From Desertimonas sp963786985 (GTDB lineage Bacteria; Actinomycetota; Acidimicrobiia; Acidimicrobiales; Ilumatobacteraceae): DNA of 64,000 bases. A program made the position numbers and the translations under genes. Location: contig CAWBBL010000020.1 of NCBI GenBank assembly GCA_963786985.1, positions 186,001 through 250,000 of the forward strand, read 5' to 3'. A model generated the notes under the pieces. That model saw only the letters and a list, made by a program, of their open reading frames with translations, was not told where the DNA came from and ran no database searches. This document shows, one piece after another, positions 25,281-33,888 of the stretch (positions within the stretch are counted from its first letter, which is position 1; every line of letters starts with the position of its first letter).

Positions 25281-26078
25281 AGGCGGTTGACGCGAACGGT
25301 GTCGACGGTCTGCACATCTCCGGCCTGCGCAAGGAGTTCGTCCTCCGTGGCCGCACGGTCGTCGCCGTGGACGAGTTCGACCTCTCGACCGCCCGCGGAG
25401 AGTTCGTCGCCCTGCTCGGTCCGTCGGGATGTGGCAAGTCGACGGTGCTGCGAATCCTCGTCGGACCTCGACCAACCGACAAGCGGTCATGTCGCCGTGC
25501 ACGGAGCCGAGCCGTCGGTGCTGCGCCGCGCCGGCCGGCTCGGCATCGCCTTCCAGGACGCCGCCCTGCTGCCCTGGCGGACGGTCGAGCGCAACGTCCG
25601 ACTCCCGCTCGAAGTCGTCGGCGAGCGAGCCCGAACGAGCGACGTTGCCGCGCTGATCGACCTCGTCGGACTCACCGGGTTCGAGCGGGCACGCCCGGCG
25701 CAACTGTCCGGGGGGATGCGACAGCGGGCGGCGATTGCTCGCTCGCTGGTCACCGACCCAGAGGTGCTGTTGCTCGACGAACCGTTCGGCGCCCTCGACG
25801 AGATGACCCGCCAGCGCCTCAACGTCGAGCTGCAGCGGATCTGGTCGGAGCGCTCGATCACCACGCTGCTGGTCACCCACTCGATCGCCGAAGCAGTGTT
25901 CCTCGCCGACCGGGTCGCGGTGATGTCGCCGCGGCCCGGGCACGTGATGGCGACCGTCGGCGTCGGGTTGGAGCGACCGCGGACTCCCGACGTCCTGCGC
26001 AGTCCGGAGTTCCACGCCACGTGCGACGAGTTGACGACGCTGCTGTTCGGCACCGGAGTGAACGCGCCGCGACCATGA
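25277..26078 (+). pseudogene. ABC transporter ATPase (SsuB/TauB/ThiZ-like), single frameshift
   Basis: ATG 25277 overlaps the previous stop (ATGA). The Walker A motif LLGPSGCGKSTVLRIL is in the first frame. A single extra base near 25460 shifts the frame, after which DLDQPTSGHVAVHGAEP, the Q-loop FQDAALLPWRTV, signature LSGGMRQRAAIARSL, Walker B VLLLDEPFGALDE and the H-loop VTHSIAEAV follow to 26078. It energises the fused permease encoded next. Probably intact in reality. Confidence 0.88.
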
Positions 26079-27637
26079 CCGTTCCGCTCGTCGCCCTGCG
26101 CCCACGTCTTGCCGGAGCCGTCGTCGCTGCCGGCTTGGTGGTCGCCGGATGGACGGCCCTGGCGACATGGTGGGCGCCCCGCGTCACACCGACCGTACCG
26201 GAGGTCGTCCGCCAGATGTGGAACGACCGATCGTTCTATGTCCCGCATCTGCGCACCACCCTGGTCGAGGCGGCGTGGGGCTACGTGCTCGGCAACGTCG
26301 CGGCGATCGTCGTCGCGGCGCTCGTCGTCCTCGTACGACCGCTGTCGACCGTGCTCGAGCGGATCGGTGTCGCGGTCTACTGCCTGCCGCTGCTGGCCCT
26401 CGGGCCGATCCTCCAGATCGTCGCCCCGGGTAGCGCGGCCAAGATCGTCCTGGCCGCCCTCGCCTGCTTCTACACGACGATGGTCTGCTGCGTCGTCGGT
26501 CTGCGCAGCGCCGACCCGGCGAGCATCGACGTCGTCAGCGCCGCCGGCGGCGGCCGACTGCGGTCATTCGTCGCCGTCCGCGTCCCCGCGTCCCTACCGG
26601 CGCTGTTCGCCGGACTGCGGATCGCCGCGCCGGCGGCGCTGCTCGGGGCGATCGTCGGCGAGTATCTCGGCGGTCGTCGTGGGCTCGGCGTGGCGATGAT
26701 CCAGTCGCAGTCGAGCTTCGACGTGGCCCGCACCTGGGGGCTGGCGGCGGTCATGGGGCTGACCGTCGGGGTCGTGTACGCGGCGATGGGCCTCCTCTCC
26801 AGGCTCCTGCTGCCGTGGGCAGCCGGCGAACGACCGTTGGCCGTCCTCCAACTGGCGAGTGGGCGAGCCAGCGTGGCGTCGTCAGCGCTGTCGATCGCCG
26901 TGTCCGCCGGCCTGCTCATCGTTGGGTGGTGGGGGTTGCTCCGGGCCTACGACCTCAACCCGTACTTCGCCAAGTCGCCCGCCGATGTCTGGACGTTCCT
27001 CACGACGACGAGCGATGATCGCAGCAACCTGTGGTCGGCGTTCGGCACGACGGTCGTCGACACTGCCGTCGGCTTCGCCATCGGACTCGCCGCCGCCGTC
27101 GTCGTGTCGGCGGCATCGGTGGCGTGGTCGGCGGTCAACTGGGTGGTCACACCGAGCGCCGTGGCGATGCGTTCGATCCCGATCATCGCCATGACTCCGC
27201 TGATCGCCCTGATCTTCGGCCGCGATTTGATGGCCGTGACCGTGATCGTCGGACTCGTCACGTTCTTCCCCACGTTCGTCGCCCTGACGACAGCGATGCG
27301 CGAGGCACCCGGACAGGCCTGCGACCTGATCGTCGCCTACGGGGGGTCAGCCGTTCGCGAGCTCGTCGGCGTGCGTCTGCCCTTTGCGTTGCCATCGCTG
27401 TTCGCGGCCTGCAAGATCGCCCTCCCCGCCGCGCTCAGCGGCGCCTTGTTGGCGGAGTGGCTGGCGACCGGCAGGGGTCTCGGCAGCCTCATGCTGCGGG
27501 CGACGGCATCGTCGCGGTTTTCCCTGGTCTGGTCGGGCTCGACGATCATCGTCGCCGCGTCGGTGTTCGCCTACGGCCTCGTCGGGATGGTCGAGTCACT
27601 CGTCGGCCGGCGGCTCGGCACGTCACCAGTCGCCTGA
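26075..27637 (+). CDS. Fused double-permease of an NMT1-type ABC transporter
   Basis: 520 residues holding two tandem BPD_transp_1 permease domains, each with its own membrane bundle and EAA-type loop (first around AAGGGRLRSFVAVRVPASLP, second around AYGGSAVRELVGVRLPFALP). The two halves face the same way and would form the complete channel from one chain. The usual SsuC/ThiX partners are single-domain. ATG overlaps the ATPase stop. It ends 4 nt before the convergent tyrosinase gene, with no terminator visible. Confidence 0.88.
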   Translation: MTVPLVALRPRLAGAVVAAGLVVAGWTALATWWAPRVTPTVPEVVRQMWNDRSFYVPHLRTTLVEAAWGYVLGNVAAIVVAALVVLVRPLSTVLERIGVAVYCLPLLALGPILQIVAPGSAAKIVLAALACFYTTMVCCVVGLRSADPASIDVVSAAGGGRLRSFVAVRVPASLPALFAGLRIAAPAALLGAIVGEYLGGRRGLGVAMIQSQSSFDVARTWGLAAVMGLTVGVVYAAMGLLSRLLLPWAAGERPLAVLQLASGRASVASSALSIAVSAGLLIVGWWGLLRAYDLNPYFAKSPADVWTFLTTTSDDRSNLWSAFGTTVVDTAVGFAIGLAAAVVVSAASVAWSAVNWVVTPSAVAMRSIPIIAMTPLIALIFGRDLMAVTVIVGLVTFFPTFVALTTAMREAPGQACDLIVAYGGSAVRELVGVRLPFALPSLFAACKIALPAALSGALLAEWLATGRGLGSLMLRATASSRFSLVWSGSTIIVAASVFAYGLVGMVESLVGRRLGTSPVA

Positions 27638-27641
27638 CGGT

Positions 27642-28604
27642 TCACTGATACACGTACAGCGCGCTGACGTCCTGGAGGGCGGCGATCTGCGGTTGGTTGC
27701 GGGTGAGGATCGAGTACACGGGGTCTCCCAGGCGGTGACGGAACAGCGGGTCGCTGGTGACGGACTGCCCGGCCGGGGCGTAGGTGTGTCCGGCCGACGC
27801 CTGCTGCCACGTGTCCCACAGCCTGTCGACGAAGCAGTGGTTGAGGAAGAACACCGGGTCGTTCGGTGAGGACCCCGGGCTCATGTCGCCGCCCACCCAC
27901 ACGTGAACCCGGTTGTGCATCGCCGGTCCGCTCGGTACCCACCCTTCGAGGCGGTTGCGGAACGAAATCGCCGACGTGTCCCAGCCCGATTGGTCATAGG
28001 TGTCGTCGTCGAACGCGGCATCGACCTCGGTCTGCCGGGGCAGCCGACTGGTGGCCGCGCCGAAGTTGCGTCGCAGACCGCGATTGGTGGCCCGCAGTTG
28101 CCCGCCGGGGGCCTGCTCGATGCGCACGTCGAACTGACCGGCGGTGAACGGCCCGCTGGTGACCTGCCGGTCGCTCGATCGTCCATTGCCGCCGACGACG
28201 GACCACACGGCGGCCGCCGTCCGCTGCCGGCTCGGGGTGAGGTTCGTGCCGTCTGCCGCCCAGTCCCAGTAGGGCAGCCCGAAGTCGTCGGGCCCGACGC
28301 CGAGGACACGGCGCATCTGCACCTCGAGCACGAGGAGGTACCAGCGGTGCCACGGCAGGAACACCGGGCCCATGTGGGCGGCGTTGCGGCGACCGTCCGC
28401 CGAGATCTGCTGCATGGCCCAGACGTGCCACACGATGAACAGGTCCCACGTCGACAGGTCCCGATCGGCCACCAGTGGCCCTGGTCCGATGCCGAGATCA
28501 CTGGCGCGCAGGCCGCTCGCCTCGGCCTTCAGGGCGAGGGTGGCCTCGACGAACCTGTCGGCGTCAACCTGGTTGGTGGTGATGTCTCGACGGGTGGCGG
28601 CCAT
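27642..28604 (-). CDS. Tyrosinase (type 3 copper enzyme)
   Basis: 320-residue tyrosinase/polyphenol oxidase that hydroxylates monophenols and oxidises diphenols. CuA ligands fit H60, H77 and H86 (AAHMGPVFLPWHRWYL). CuB ligands fit H230, H234 (MHNRVHVW) and H256 (NDPVFFLNHCFVDR). No signal peptide is visible, so export may depend on a partner or it acts in the cytosol. The ATG overlaps the stop of the upstream Cys/His-rich gene (TGATG), so the two are coupled. It lacks the C-terminal shielding domain of eukaryotic enzymes. Confidence 0.92.
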   Translation of the reverse strand: MAATRRDITTNQVDADRFVEATLALKAEASGLRASDLGIGPGPLVADRDLSTWDLFIVWHVWAMQQISADGRRNAAHMGPVFLPWHRWYLLVLEVQMRRVLGVGPDDFGLPYWDWAADGTNLTPSRQRTAAAVWSVVGGNGRSSDRQVTSGPFTAGQFDVRIEQAPGGQLRATNRGLRRNFGAATSRLPRQTEVDAAFDDDTYDQSGWDTSAISFRNRLEGWVPSGPAMHNRVHVWVGGDMSPGSSPNDPVFFLNHCFVDRLWDTWQQASAGHTYAPAGQSVTSDPLFRHRLGDPVYSILTRNQPQIAALQDVSALYVYQ

Positions 28605-29254
28605 CACTCCTCCCGGTCGTGGTCGTCGTGCCCGTCGTCTGGCGGGTAGTCATCGGGGAACGCATCGATCACGCGGCGCATCAGGTCGATCGCCGAGGCC
28701 TCCGTGTAGTTCGGCAGGCCGTGATAGTGGACGTTGCCGTCGTTACCGACGCCGAGGTGCGCCTCCAGCGGCTCGCCGTCGATGCGTACGTCGTAGGTCG
28801 TGCGGATCTCGATCGAATGCCCATTGTGTTCGGCGGTTCTCACCGAAGCGTGCTCGTGAGAATGTGCGGCAGCTCCGGTCGTCTCCTGGTAGCCGGCGAG
28901 AACGGCTGCCCTGCGGCTGTCGTCGGCGAGTGACTCGACGAGCAACTCCGCCGGCTCGCCGATCTGCACGGCGCCGAGCGTCACCGTGTTCGACGAGCCG
29001 TCGCTGATCGTGCCCCCGCCACCGTGATCACCGTGGTCGTGACCGTCGTCGTCATCGACGTCGTACTCGCCGTGTCCGCGACGACGCCCGGGCTCGTGGC
29101 GGTACCGCGACGTGACCGTGTATCGCAACTCGCCGGTACCGGCGTCCCAGACCTCCTCGGTGCTGTGCCCGACGAGCGCCAGACCGCACGAGCAGGGTGG
29201 CTCGCAATCGCACTCGGCGCACGAGCAGTACGGGTTGACGCAGGCGTGCTCCAT
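28604..29254 (-). CDS. Cys/His-rich protein coupled to tyrosinase, candidate copper carrier
   Basis: 216 residues, no family recognised. Seven cysteines fall in the first 23 residues (C5, C10, C12, C15, C17, C21, C23), followed by an acidic/His cluster (YDVDDDDGHDHGDHGGGG, residues ~64-81) and an acidic His tail (DGHDDHDREE). The middle (~100-200) looks like a folded domain (RTTYDVRIDGEPLEAHLGVG, then HYHGLPNYTEASAIDLM). ATG 29254 has a good Shine-Dalgarno (ggagga). By position it corresponds to MelC1 of Streptomyces, the copper-delivery caddie of tyrosinase, but it does not resemble it. Copper handling is inference. Confidence 0.75.
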   Translation of the reverse strand: MEHACVNPYCSCAECDCEPPCSCGLALVGHSTEEVWDAGTGELRYTVTSRYRHEPGRRRGHGEYDVDDDDGHDHGDHGGGGTISDGSSNTVTLGAVQIGEPAELLVESLADDSRRAAVLAGYQETTGAAAHSHEHASVRTAEHNGHSIEIRTTYDVRIDGEPLEAHLGVGNDGNVHYHGLPNYTEASAIDLMRRVIDAFPDDYPPDDGHDDHDREE

Positions 29255-29345
29255 GGTCGTCCTCCAGACGCCGACAGGTGCTTGGCGCGTGCGGGAGCAT
29301 GGCAGACGGACGGCCGCTGATCGACGGAATTGCGAGACTGTGGCG

Positions 29346-30704
29346 ATGCACGACCTTGTGATCGCCGGCGGACGGCTCGTCGCCACGATGGATGACGAGC
29401 GCCGCGAACTGGAAGGCGGGTGGGTGGCGATCAACGGCGGCACCGTCGCCGCCCTCGGCGGTGGTCCGCCGCCAGGAGCCCGGCGGGTGCTCGATGCCAC
29501 CGACTGTCTCGTCACACCGGGCCTCGTCAACACCCATCACCACCTGTTCCAGAACCTCACCCGCGCCTACCCGCCGATGACTGACAAGTCCTTGTTCGGC
29601 TGGCTGCAGTCGCTCTATCCGTTGTGGGCGGCGCTCGACACCGAGGCGGCGTACCTGTCGGCCTGGGTCGGGCTCGCCGAGCTGGCACTCTCCGGCTGCA
29701 CGACGTCGAGCGACCATCTGTATCTCCATCCCCGCCGCGCCGGTGATCTGCTCGCTGCCGAGATCGAGGCCGCGCGCGAGCTCGGGATGCGCTTCCACCC
29801 GACCCGCGGGTCGATGTCGTTGTCGGAAAAGGATGGCGGCCTGCCTCCCGACGACGTCGTCGCCGACGACGACGAGATCCTCGTCGCCTGCGAGGAGGCC
29901 GTCTCCCGCCACCACGACCGGTCGTTCGGGGCGATGATCCGAATCGCCCTGGCCCCGTGCTCGCCGTTCACCGTGACTGAATCGTTGATGGTCCGTTCGG
30001 CCGAGTTGGCCGAGCGTGTCGACGTCCGCCTGCACACGCACTTCGCCGAGAACGCCGAAGACGACGCCTATTCGTTGGCGCGCTTCGGCGTCCGGCCGAC
30101 CGACTACCTCGATCGCACTGGCTGGTTGTCCGACCGCACCTGGCTGGCCCACTGCGTGATGCCGGATCCGGCCGAGGTCGAACGCCTCGGCGCCGCCCAG
30201 GTCGGTGTCGCCCACTGCCCATCGAGCAACTTGATGCTGTCGTCCGGGATCGCCCCGATCGTCGCCCTGCGCACCGCCGGCGTGAGCGTCGGGCTGGGGG
30301 TCGACGGTTCGTCTTCAGCCGACTCGGCGAGCCTGTGGCTGGAAGCTCGCCAGGCGATGCTCCTCGCCAAGCTCCGCGACGGCGCCGCCGCGGGGACGGC
30401 GCGGCTGGCCTTGGAATTGGCGACCCGCGGCGGTGCCGCGTGTCTCGGGCGCCGCGGTGAGCTCGGCGAGCTGCGCAACGGGGCGATGGCCGACGTCGCC
30501 GTGTGGCCGCTCAGCGGCCCGGCCTTCGCCGGGGCCATCGCCGACCCCGTCGAGGCCTGGCTGCGCTGCGGCCCGGTGACGGCGCGGCACACCGTGGTTG
30601 GCGGCGCCGTGGTGGTCCAAGACGGCCACCTCGTCAATCCGGCAGTCGAAGAGCGCCTCGCCGACCACCGCCGGGTCGCCGCGGCGATGCAGCGCCTGGC
30701 CTGA
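29346..30704 (+). CDS. Amidohydrolase, 8-oxoguanine deaminase-like
   Basis: 452-residue metal-dependent amidohydrolase (COG0402). Metal site motifs are VTPGLVNTHHHLFQNLTRAYPP (HxH), the HTHFAEN block, the AHC block and VGLGVDGSSSADSASLWLE (Asp). The LTRAYPPMTDKSLFGWLQ stretch matches bacterial 8-oxoguanine/isoguanine deaminases more than atrazine hydrolases. It would act in purine salvage or detoxification, consistent with the adjacent nucleobase uptake island. The ATG is 6 nt after a GAGACT -10-like hexamer. It diverges from the Cys/His-rich gene across a 91-nt gap. Confidence 0.85.
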   Translation: MHDLVIAGGRLVATMDDERRELEGGWVAINGGTVAALGGGPPPGARRVLDATDCLVTPGLVNTHHHLFQNLTRAYPPMTDKSLFGWLQSLYPLWAALDTEAAYLSAWVGLAELALSGCTTSSDHLYLHPRRAGDLLAAEIEAARELGMRFHPTRGSMSLSEKDGGLPPDDVVADDDEILVACEEAVSRHHDRSFGAMIRIALAPCSPFTVTESLMVRSAELAERVDVRLHTHFAENAEDDAYSLARFGVRPTDYLDRTGWLSDRTWLAHCVMPDPAEVERLGAAQVGVAHCPSSNLMLSSGIAPIVALRTAGVSVGLGVDGSSSADSASLWLEARQAMLLAKLRDGAAAGTARLALELATRGGAACLGRRGELGELRNGAMADVAVWPLSGPAFAGAIADPVEAWLRCGPVTARHTVVGGAVVVQDGHLVNPAVEERLADHRRVAAAMQRLA

Positions 30705-30737
30705 CTCCGCGCCGGGTTCCCGGCAGACTTGGTGGCC

Positions 30738-31442
30738 GTGTTGTCCTTCGCCCGCCGGGCACTGTCGCGCGGCGCCGTGCTGCTTGCCGTGATCGGCGTC
30801 GTCGGTTGCGGCGGCGACGACGCCGCCGAGACGACCGGCGGCACCGTGCCGTTGTTCGGGGGCACCGTGCCAGACGGTCGTCCGGCGATCGACCTCAGCC
30901 CGTCGTCGGACCGCGACACGGGCCGCGACGTCGTCGTGATCGGTGACTCGATCACCGTTGCGTCGGCGCCGCAGATCGAAGCCGCCGCCGAGGAGCTGGA
31001 CGTCGACGTCACCGTTCTCGGCGAGGTCGGCCGGCGGATCACCGTCGGCCGCCAGCCGGCGGCGGGCACCGACGTTCTCGCCGAGGTCCTCGCCGAGGGC
31101 GATCCCGACCTCGTGGTCGTCGCCCTCGGCACGAACGACATCGGCAAATACACGACGATCGCCGAGTACGCCGGCCAGATCGACGAGTTGGTCGGGATGC
31201 TGCCCGAGGATCAGCCGCTGGTGTGGATCAACACCTACCTGGAGAACACCCCGGACGCCTCGGCGACGTTCAACGCCGCATTGCTCGAGACGCTCACCGA
31301 CCGCGGCACGGCGACGATCGGGCGGTGGTCGTCGATCGCCCAGCGCGACGGGATGCTCAGCGACGGCATCCACCCCAGTGACCAAGGCACCGAGGAGTTC
31401 GCCGACCTCGTCCTCACCGAGATCGAGAACTGGCTCGGCTAG
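30738..31442 (+). CDS. SGNH/GDSL-type hydrolase, predicted lipoprotein
   Basis: 234 residues. A basic N-terminus and hydrophobic stretch end in a lipobox (AVIGVVGC; Cys ~24), so it is a lipid-anchored extracytoplasmic protein. The SGNH catalytic blocks are VIGDSIT (Ser), GEVGRR (Gly), ALGTNDIGKY (Asn) and DGIHPSDQG (Asp and His). It likely acts as an esterase or acyltransferase on cell-envelope carbohydrate. GTG 30738 is chosen for the signal peptide; TTG 30729 and GTG 30732 are in frame upstream. Confidence 0.85.
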   Translation: MLSFARRALSRGAVLLAVIGVVGCGGDDAAETTGGTVPLFGGTVPDGRPAIDLSPSSDRDTGRDVVVIGDSITVASAPQIEAAAEELDVDVTVLGEVGRRITVGRQPAAGTDVLAEVLAEGDPDLVVVALGTNDIGKYTTIAEYAGQIDELVGMLPEDQPLVWINTYLENTPDASATFNAALLETLTDRGTATIGRWSSIAQRDGMLSDGIHPSDQGTEEFADLVLTEIENWLG

Positions 31443-31470
31443 CCGTTCGAGAGGCGTCGCGTCCGATCCG

Positions 31471-33834
31471 TCAGATGTAGTTGCGTTTCTCGATGAACCG
31501 CAGACTGACCCAACCGGGCAGGATCGGCAGCCAGTACGTCGCCAGCCGGTAACCAAGAACCGTGGCCACGGCGACGGCGCCGTCCATGCCGATCGCCGTG
31601 AACCCGGCGACGAGGGCGGCCTCCATCGCCCCGAGTCCTCCCGGTGTGGGCGCGGCGGCGGCGAGGAGTGACGCCCCGAGGTACACCGCGCCGACCTCGG
31701 CGAGGCTGACCCCGGCGTCGAAGGCGTTGGCGGCGCACGTGAGGGCGACGATGTAGGCCAGCGTGACGGCCGTCGAGCCGCCGAGGAGGGCGAGCAGCCG
31801 GCGCGGCGAGCGGCTCAGTGCGGCCACGCTCACCAACGATTGCTTGACCGCAGGGACGACGTGTGCGGAGACCAGGCGGCGACCACGCCGCGTCGCCATG
31901 GCGATTCCGAGCAGCGCCAGCACCACGGCGATGACGACGAGCAGCTTGCTGCTACTTGGCATGGCGAAGCCGCCGCCACTGCGTCCCGCCCAGGCGAAGA
32001 ACACGAACAGCAGGACGATGTGCACGATGCCTCCGGCGACCACATTGAGGCCGATGCCCGTGACCGCCTCAGCCGACGGCACGCCGGCCTTCTGCAGGTA
32101 GCGCACGTTGAGCGCCATGCCACCGACGTTCGCCGGGGTCACGCGGTTGACGAACGACGAGGCCAACTGGGCGAGGACGGTCGGCACCAACGGCAGCCGC
32201 CGCGAAACACCTCCGGTCAAGCCGACACCGGCCGCCACGTACGTCACGCCCGACATCACGACGCACGCGGCGAGCCAGCCCCAGTTGGCCGAGCGGATCG
32301 CATCGATGCTGTCATCGACGTTGGCGAGCTGGGGCAGCAGGAAGTAAAAGGCTCCAGTCAGCGTGGCGATCATCAGGAGCGTGCGGGGACGCACCCGGAT
32401 GAGCCGCTCGAGCGGCTCCGGCTCGACCCCGGTCGCCAGTCCGATCTCGTCACGAACGGCTTTGAGCAGCGACTTCGAGGCCTTGCGGCGCGTCGCCGCG
32501 GTCAACGCCAGGGGTTGGACGAACGGACTGGCGGCGGCCAGATCCGCGCTGTCCAGCATCCGCGCGGCCGATGCCGTGGCCGCCTCGGGCCCGGCGAGCG
32601 TGGCCAGCGAGACGGCGAGCTCGGCGCGGTCGAACGCCTGCCACCGTGGTTCCGCTGCCGCGGCGGCGCTCCCGAAATCGACGATCACCGGACCGTCGTC
32701 ACCGACGACGACGTTCGCCGCGCGCAGCGCCCGGTGGGCGATCCCGGCGGCATGGAGGGCGCGGGCCTCGGCCCAGACCGCATCGAGAAGCTCCGGGCTG
32801 AGGGCCGCTCCGCTCAACGTGTCGAGTTGGCCGCCGTCGACGACGTCCATGGCGAGGACCATCGACCCATCGGGGAGGCCGACCAGGGCGCGCAGGTCCG
32901 GGCACCGTACGCCGGCACGTTTCGCCAGGAGGAGGAGCAGACCTTCGTGTTCCACCGTCCGTTCCAACGAGCCACCCAGCCAATCGTCGCCGGGATCGCG
33001 GAGAAGCAGGCCGCGGTAGCCGCGGTACAGCAGGTCGGCGTCCCGGCTGTCCCGGGCGTACACCTTGACGAAGGCGGACGTGCCGTCCTGGAGCACGGCA
33101 CGGTAGAGCTGCGACCGCCCGCCGGTCGCCCGCTCGAGGGTCAGGGCCGTCACCGACAGCCCGGCCTGCTCGAGGGCACCGGCGACGGCGCGCGGTGTCG
33201 GCCGGCGGTTCGGAGCGCCGAGAATGACAAGCACGACGGCACCGACGAACGTGCCCACGGACACCGCCAGCAGCACCTCGGCGAGTCCGGCGCTCCCGGC
33301 GACGAGGATCGTGACGGCGACGAGCAGGAGATAGCGGTCAACGCTGCGGCGCCACGTTCGCGCCAGCCACGGCTTGCCGACCGCACCGGCCGCCGCCGCC
33401 GCGGCGAGCACACCCGGCGACGGGAACCGCGCCGGGATCAGCCAGAAGTCGTCGTCCAGCGCTTCGGCGACGCTGCCGGGGATGCCGACGGCGCGGTCGA
33501 GGAGGACGAAGGCGCCGAAGCCGAGCGCCGCGGCGGCGGTGAGTTGGAGCAGCCGTCGCCAGCGCTGCTGGGTGACCAGCGCGGCGATGACCAACGACGG
33601 GACGAGGATGGCCGCAACTTGGGCGATGGTGACGGCGAGTTGGCGGACGGTGACGGGGATCAGGTCGACGACATCGGCGAGGTCCTCGCGCAACCCGCCA
33701 TTGGTCTCCTCGGCCAACTCCACGAACAACAGGAGGGCGGTCGTCGCCGCTCCCCAGACGACGAGGCGGATCACGTCGCCGGGGTGGCGGTAATAGCGCT
33801 CGCCGGGAGGGCCCTCATCGAATCGGCGATCCAC
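31471..33834 (-). CDS. MprF-like flippase with embedded kinase-fold domain
   Basis: 787 residues from GTG 33834. It has an N-terminal membrane bundle (~1-210), then a kinase-like domain with the Lys in FVKVYARDS, a catalytic-loop-like HRALRAANVVVG and VDFGSA, and then a C-terminal lysylphosphatidylglycerol synthase TM/flippase domain (~500-787; FVNRVTPANVGGMALNVRYL, then TPGGLGAMEAALVAG). The true start may be ATG 33892, which overlaps the UbiB-like stop (ATGA). That frame joins after one extra base near 33840-33875, giving about 20 additional residues. Likely handles a lipid-linked substrate. Last gene of the minus-strand operon. Confidence 0.85.
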   Translation of the reverse strand: MDRRFDEGPPGERYYRHPGDVIRLVVWGAATTALLLFVELAEETNGGLREDLADVVDLIPVTVRQLAVTIAQVAAILVPSLVIAALVTQQRWRRLLQLTAAAALGFGAFVLLDRAVGIPGSVAEALDDDFWLIPARFPSPGVLAAAAAAGAVGKPWLARTWRRSVDRYLLLVAVTILVAGSAGLAEVLLAVSVGTFVGAVVLVILGAPNRRPTPRAVAGALEQAGLSVTALTLERATGGRSQLYRAVLQDGTSAFVKVYARDSRDADLLYRGYRGLLLRDPGDDWLGGSLERTVEHEGLLLLLAKRAGVRCPDLRALVGLPDGSMVLAMDVVDGGQLDTLSGAALSPELLDAVWAEARALHAAGIAHRALRAANVVVGDDGPVIVDFGSAAAAAEPRWQAFDRAELAVSLATLAGPEAATASAARMLDSADLAAASPFVQPLALTAATRRKASKSLLKAVRDEIGLATGVEPEPLERLIRVRPRTLLMIATLTGAFYFLLPQLANVDDSIDAIRSANWGWLAACVVMSGVTYVAAGVGLTGGVSRRLPLVPTVLAQLASSFVNRVTPANVGGMALNVRYLQKAGVPSAEAVTGIGLNVVAGGIVHIVLLFVFFAWAGRSGGGFAMPSSSKLLVVIAVVLALLGIAMATRRGRRLVSAHVVPAVKQSLVSVAALSRSPRRLLALLGGSTAVTLAYIVALTCAANAFDAGVSLAEVGAVYLGASLLAAAAPTPGGLGAMEAALVAGFTAIGMDGAVAVATVLGYRLATYWLPILPGWVSLRFIEKRNYI

Positions 33835-33888
33835 CGACGCCGCCTCGGGCGCGCGCGGCCGCGGCGTCCAGCGGTGACCGTTCGAGCG

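Noticed and set aside
22249..25500. A true pseudogene graveyard
   Set aside because: All gene parts remain homologous on both sides of each shift, stops are at family ends, and gene overlaps are preserved. Single-base errors are the simpler explanation.
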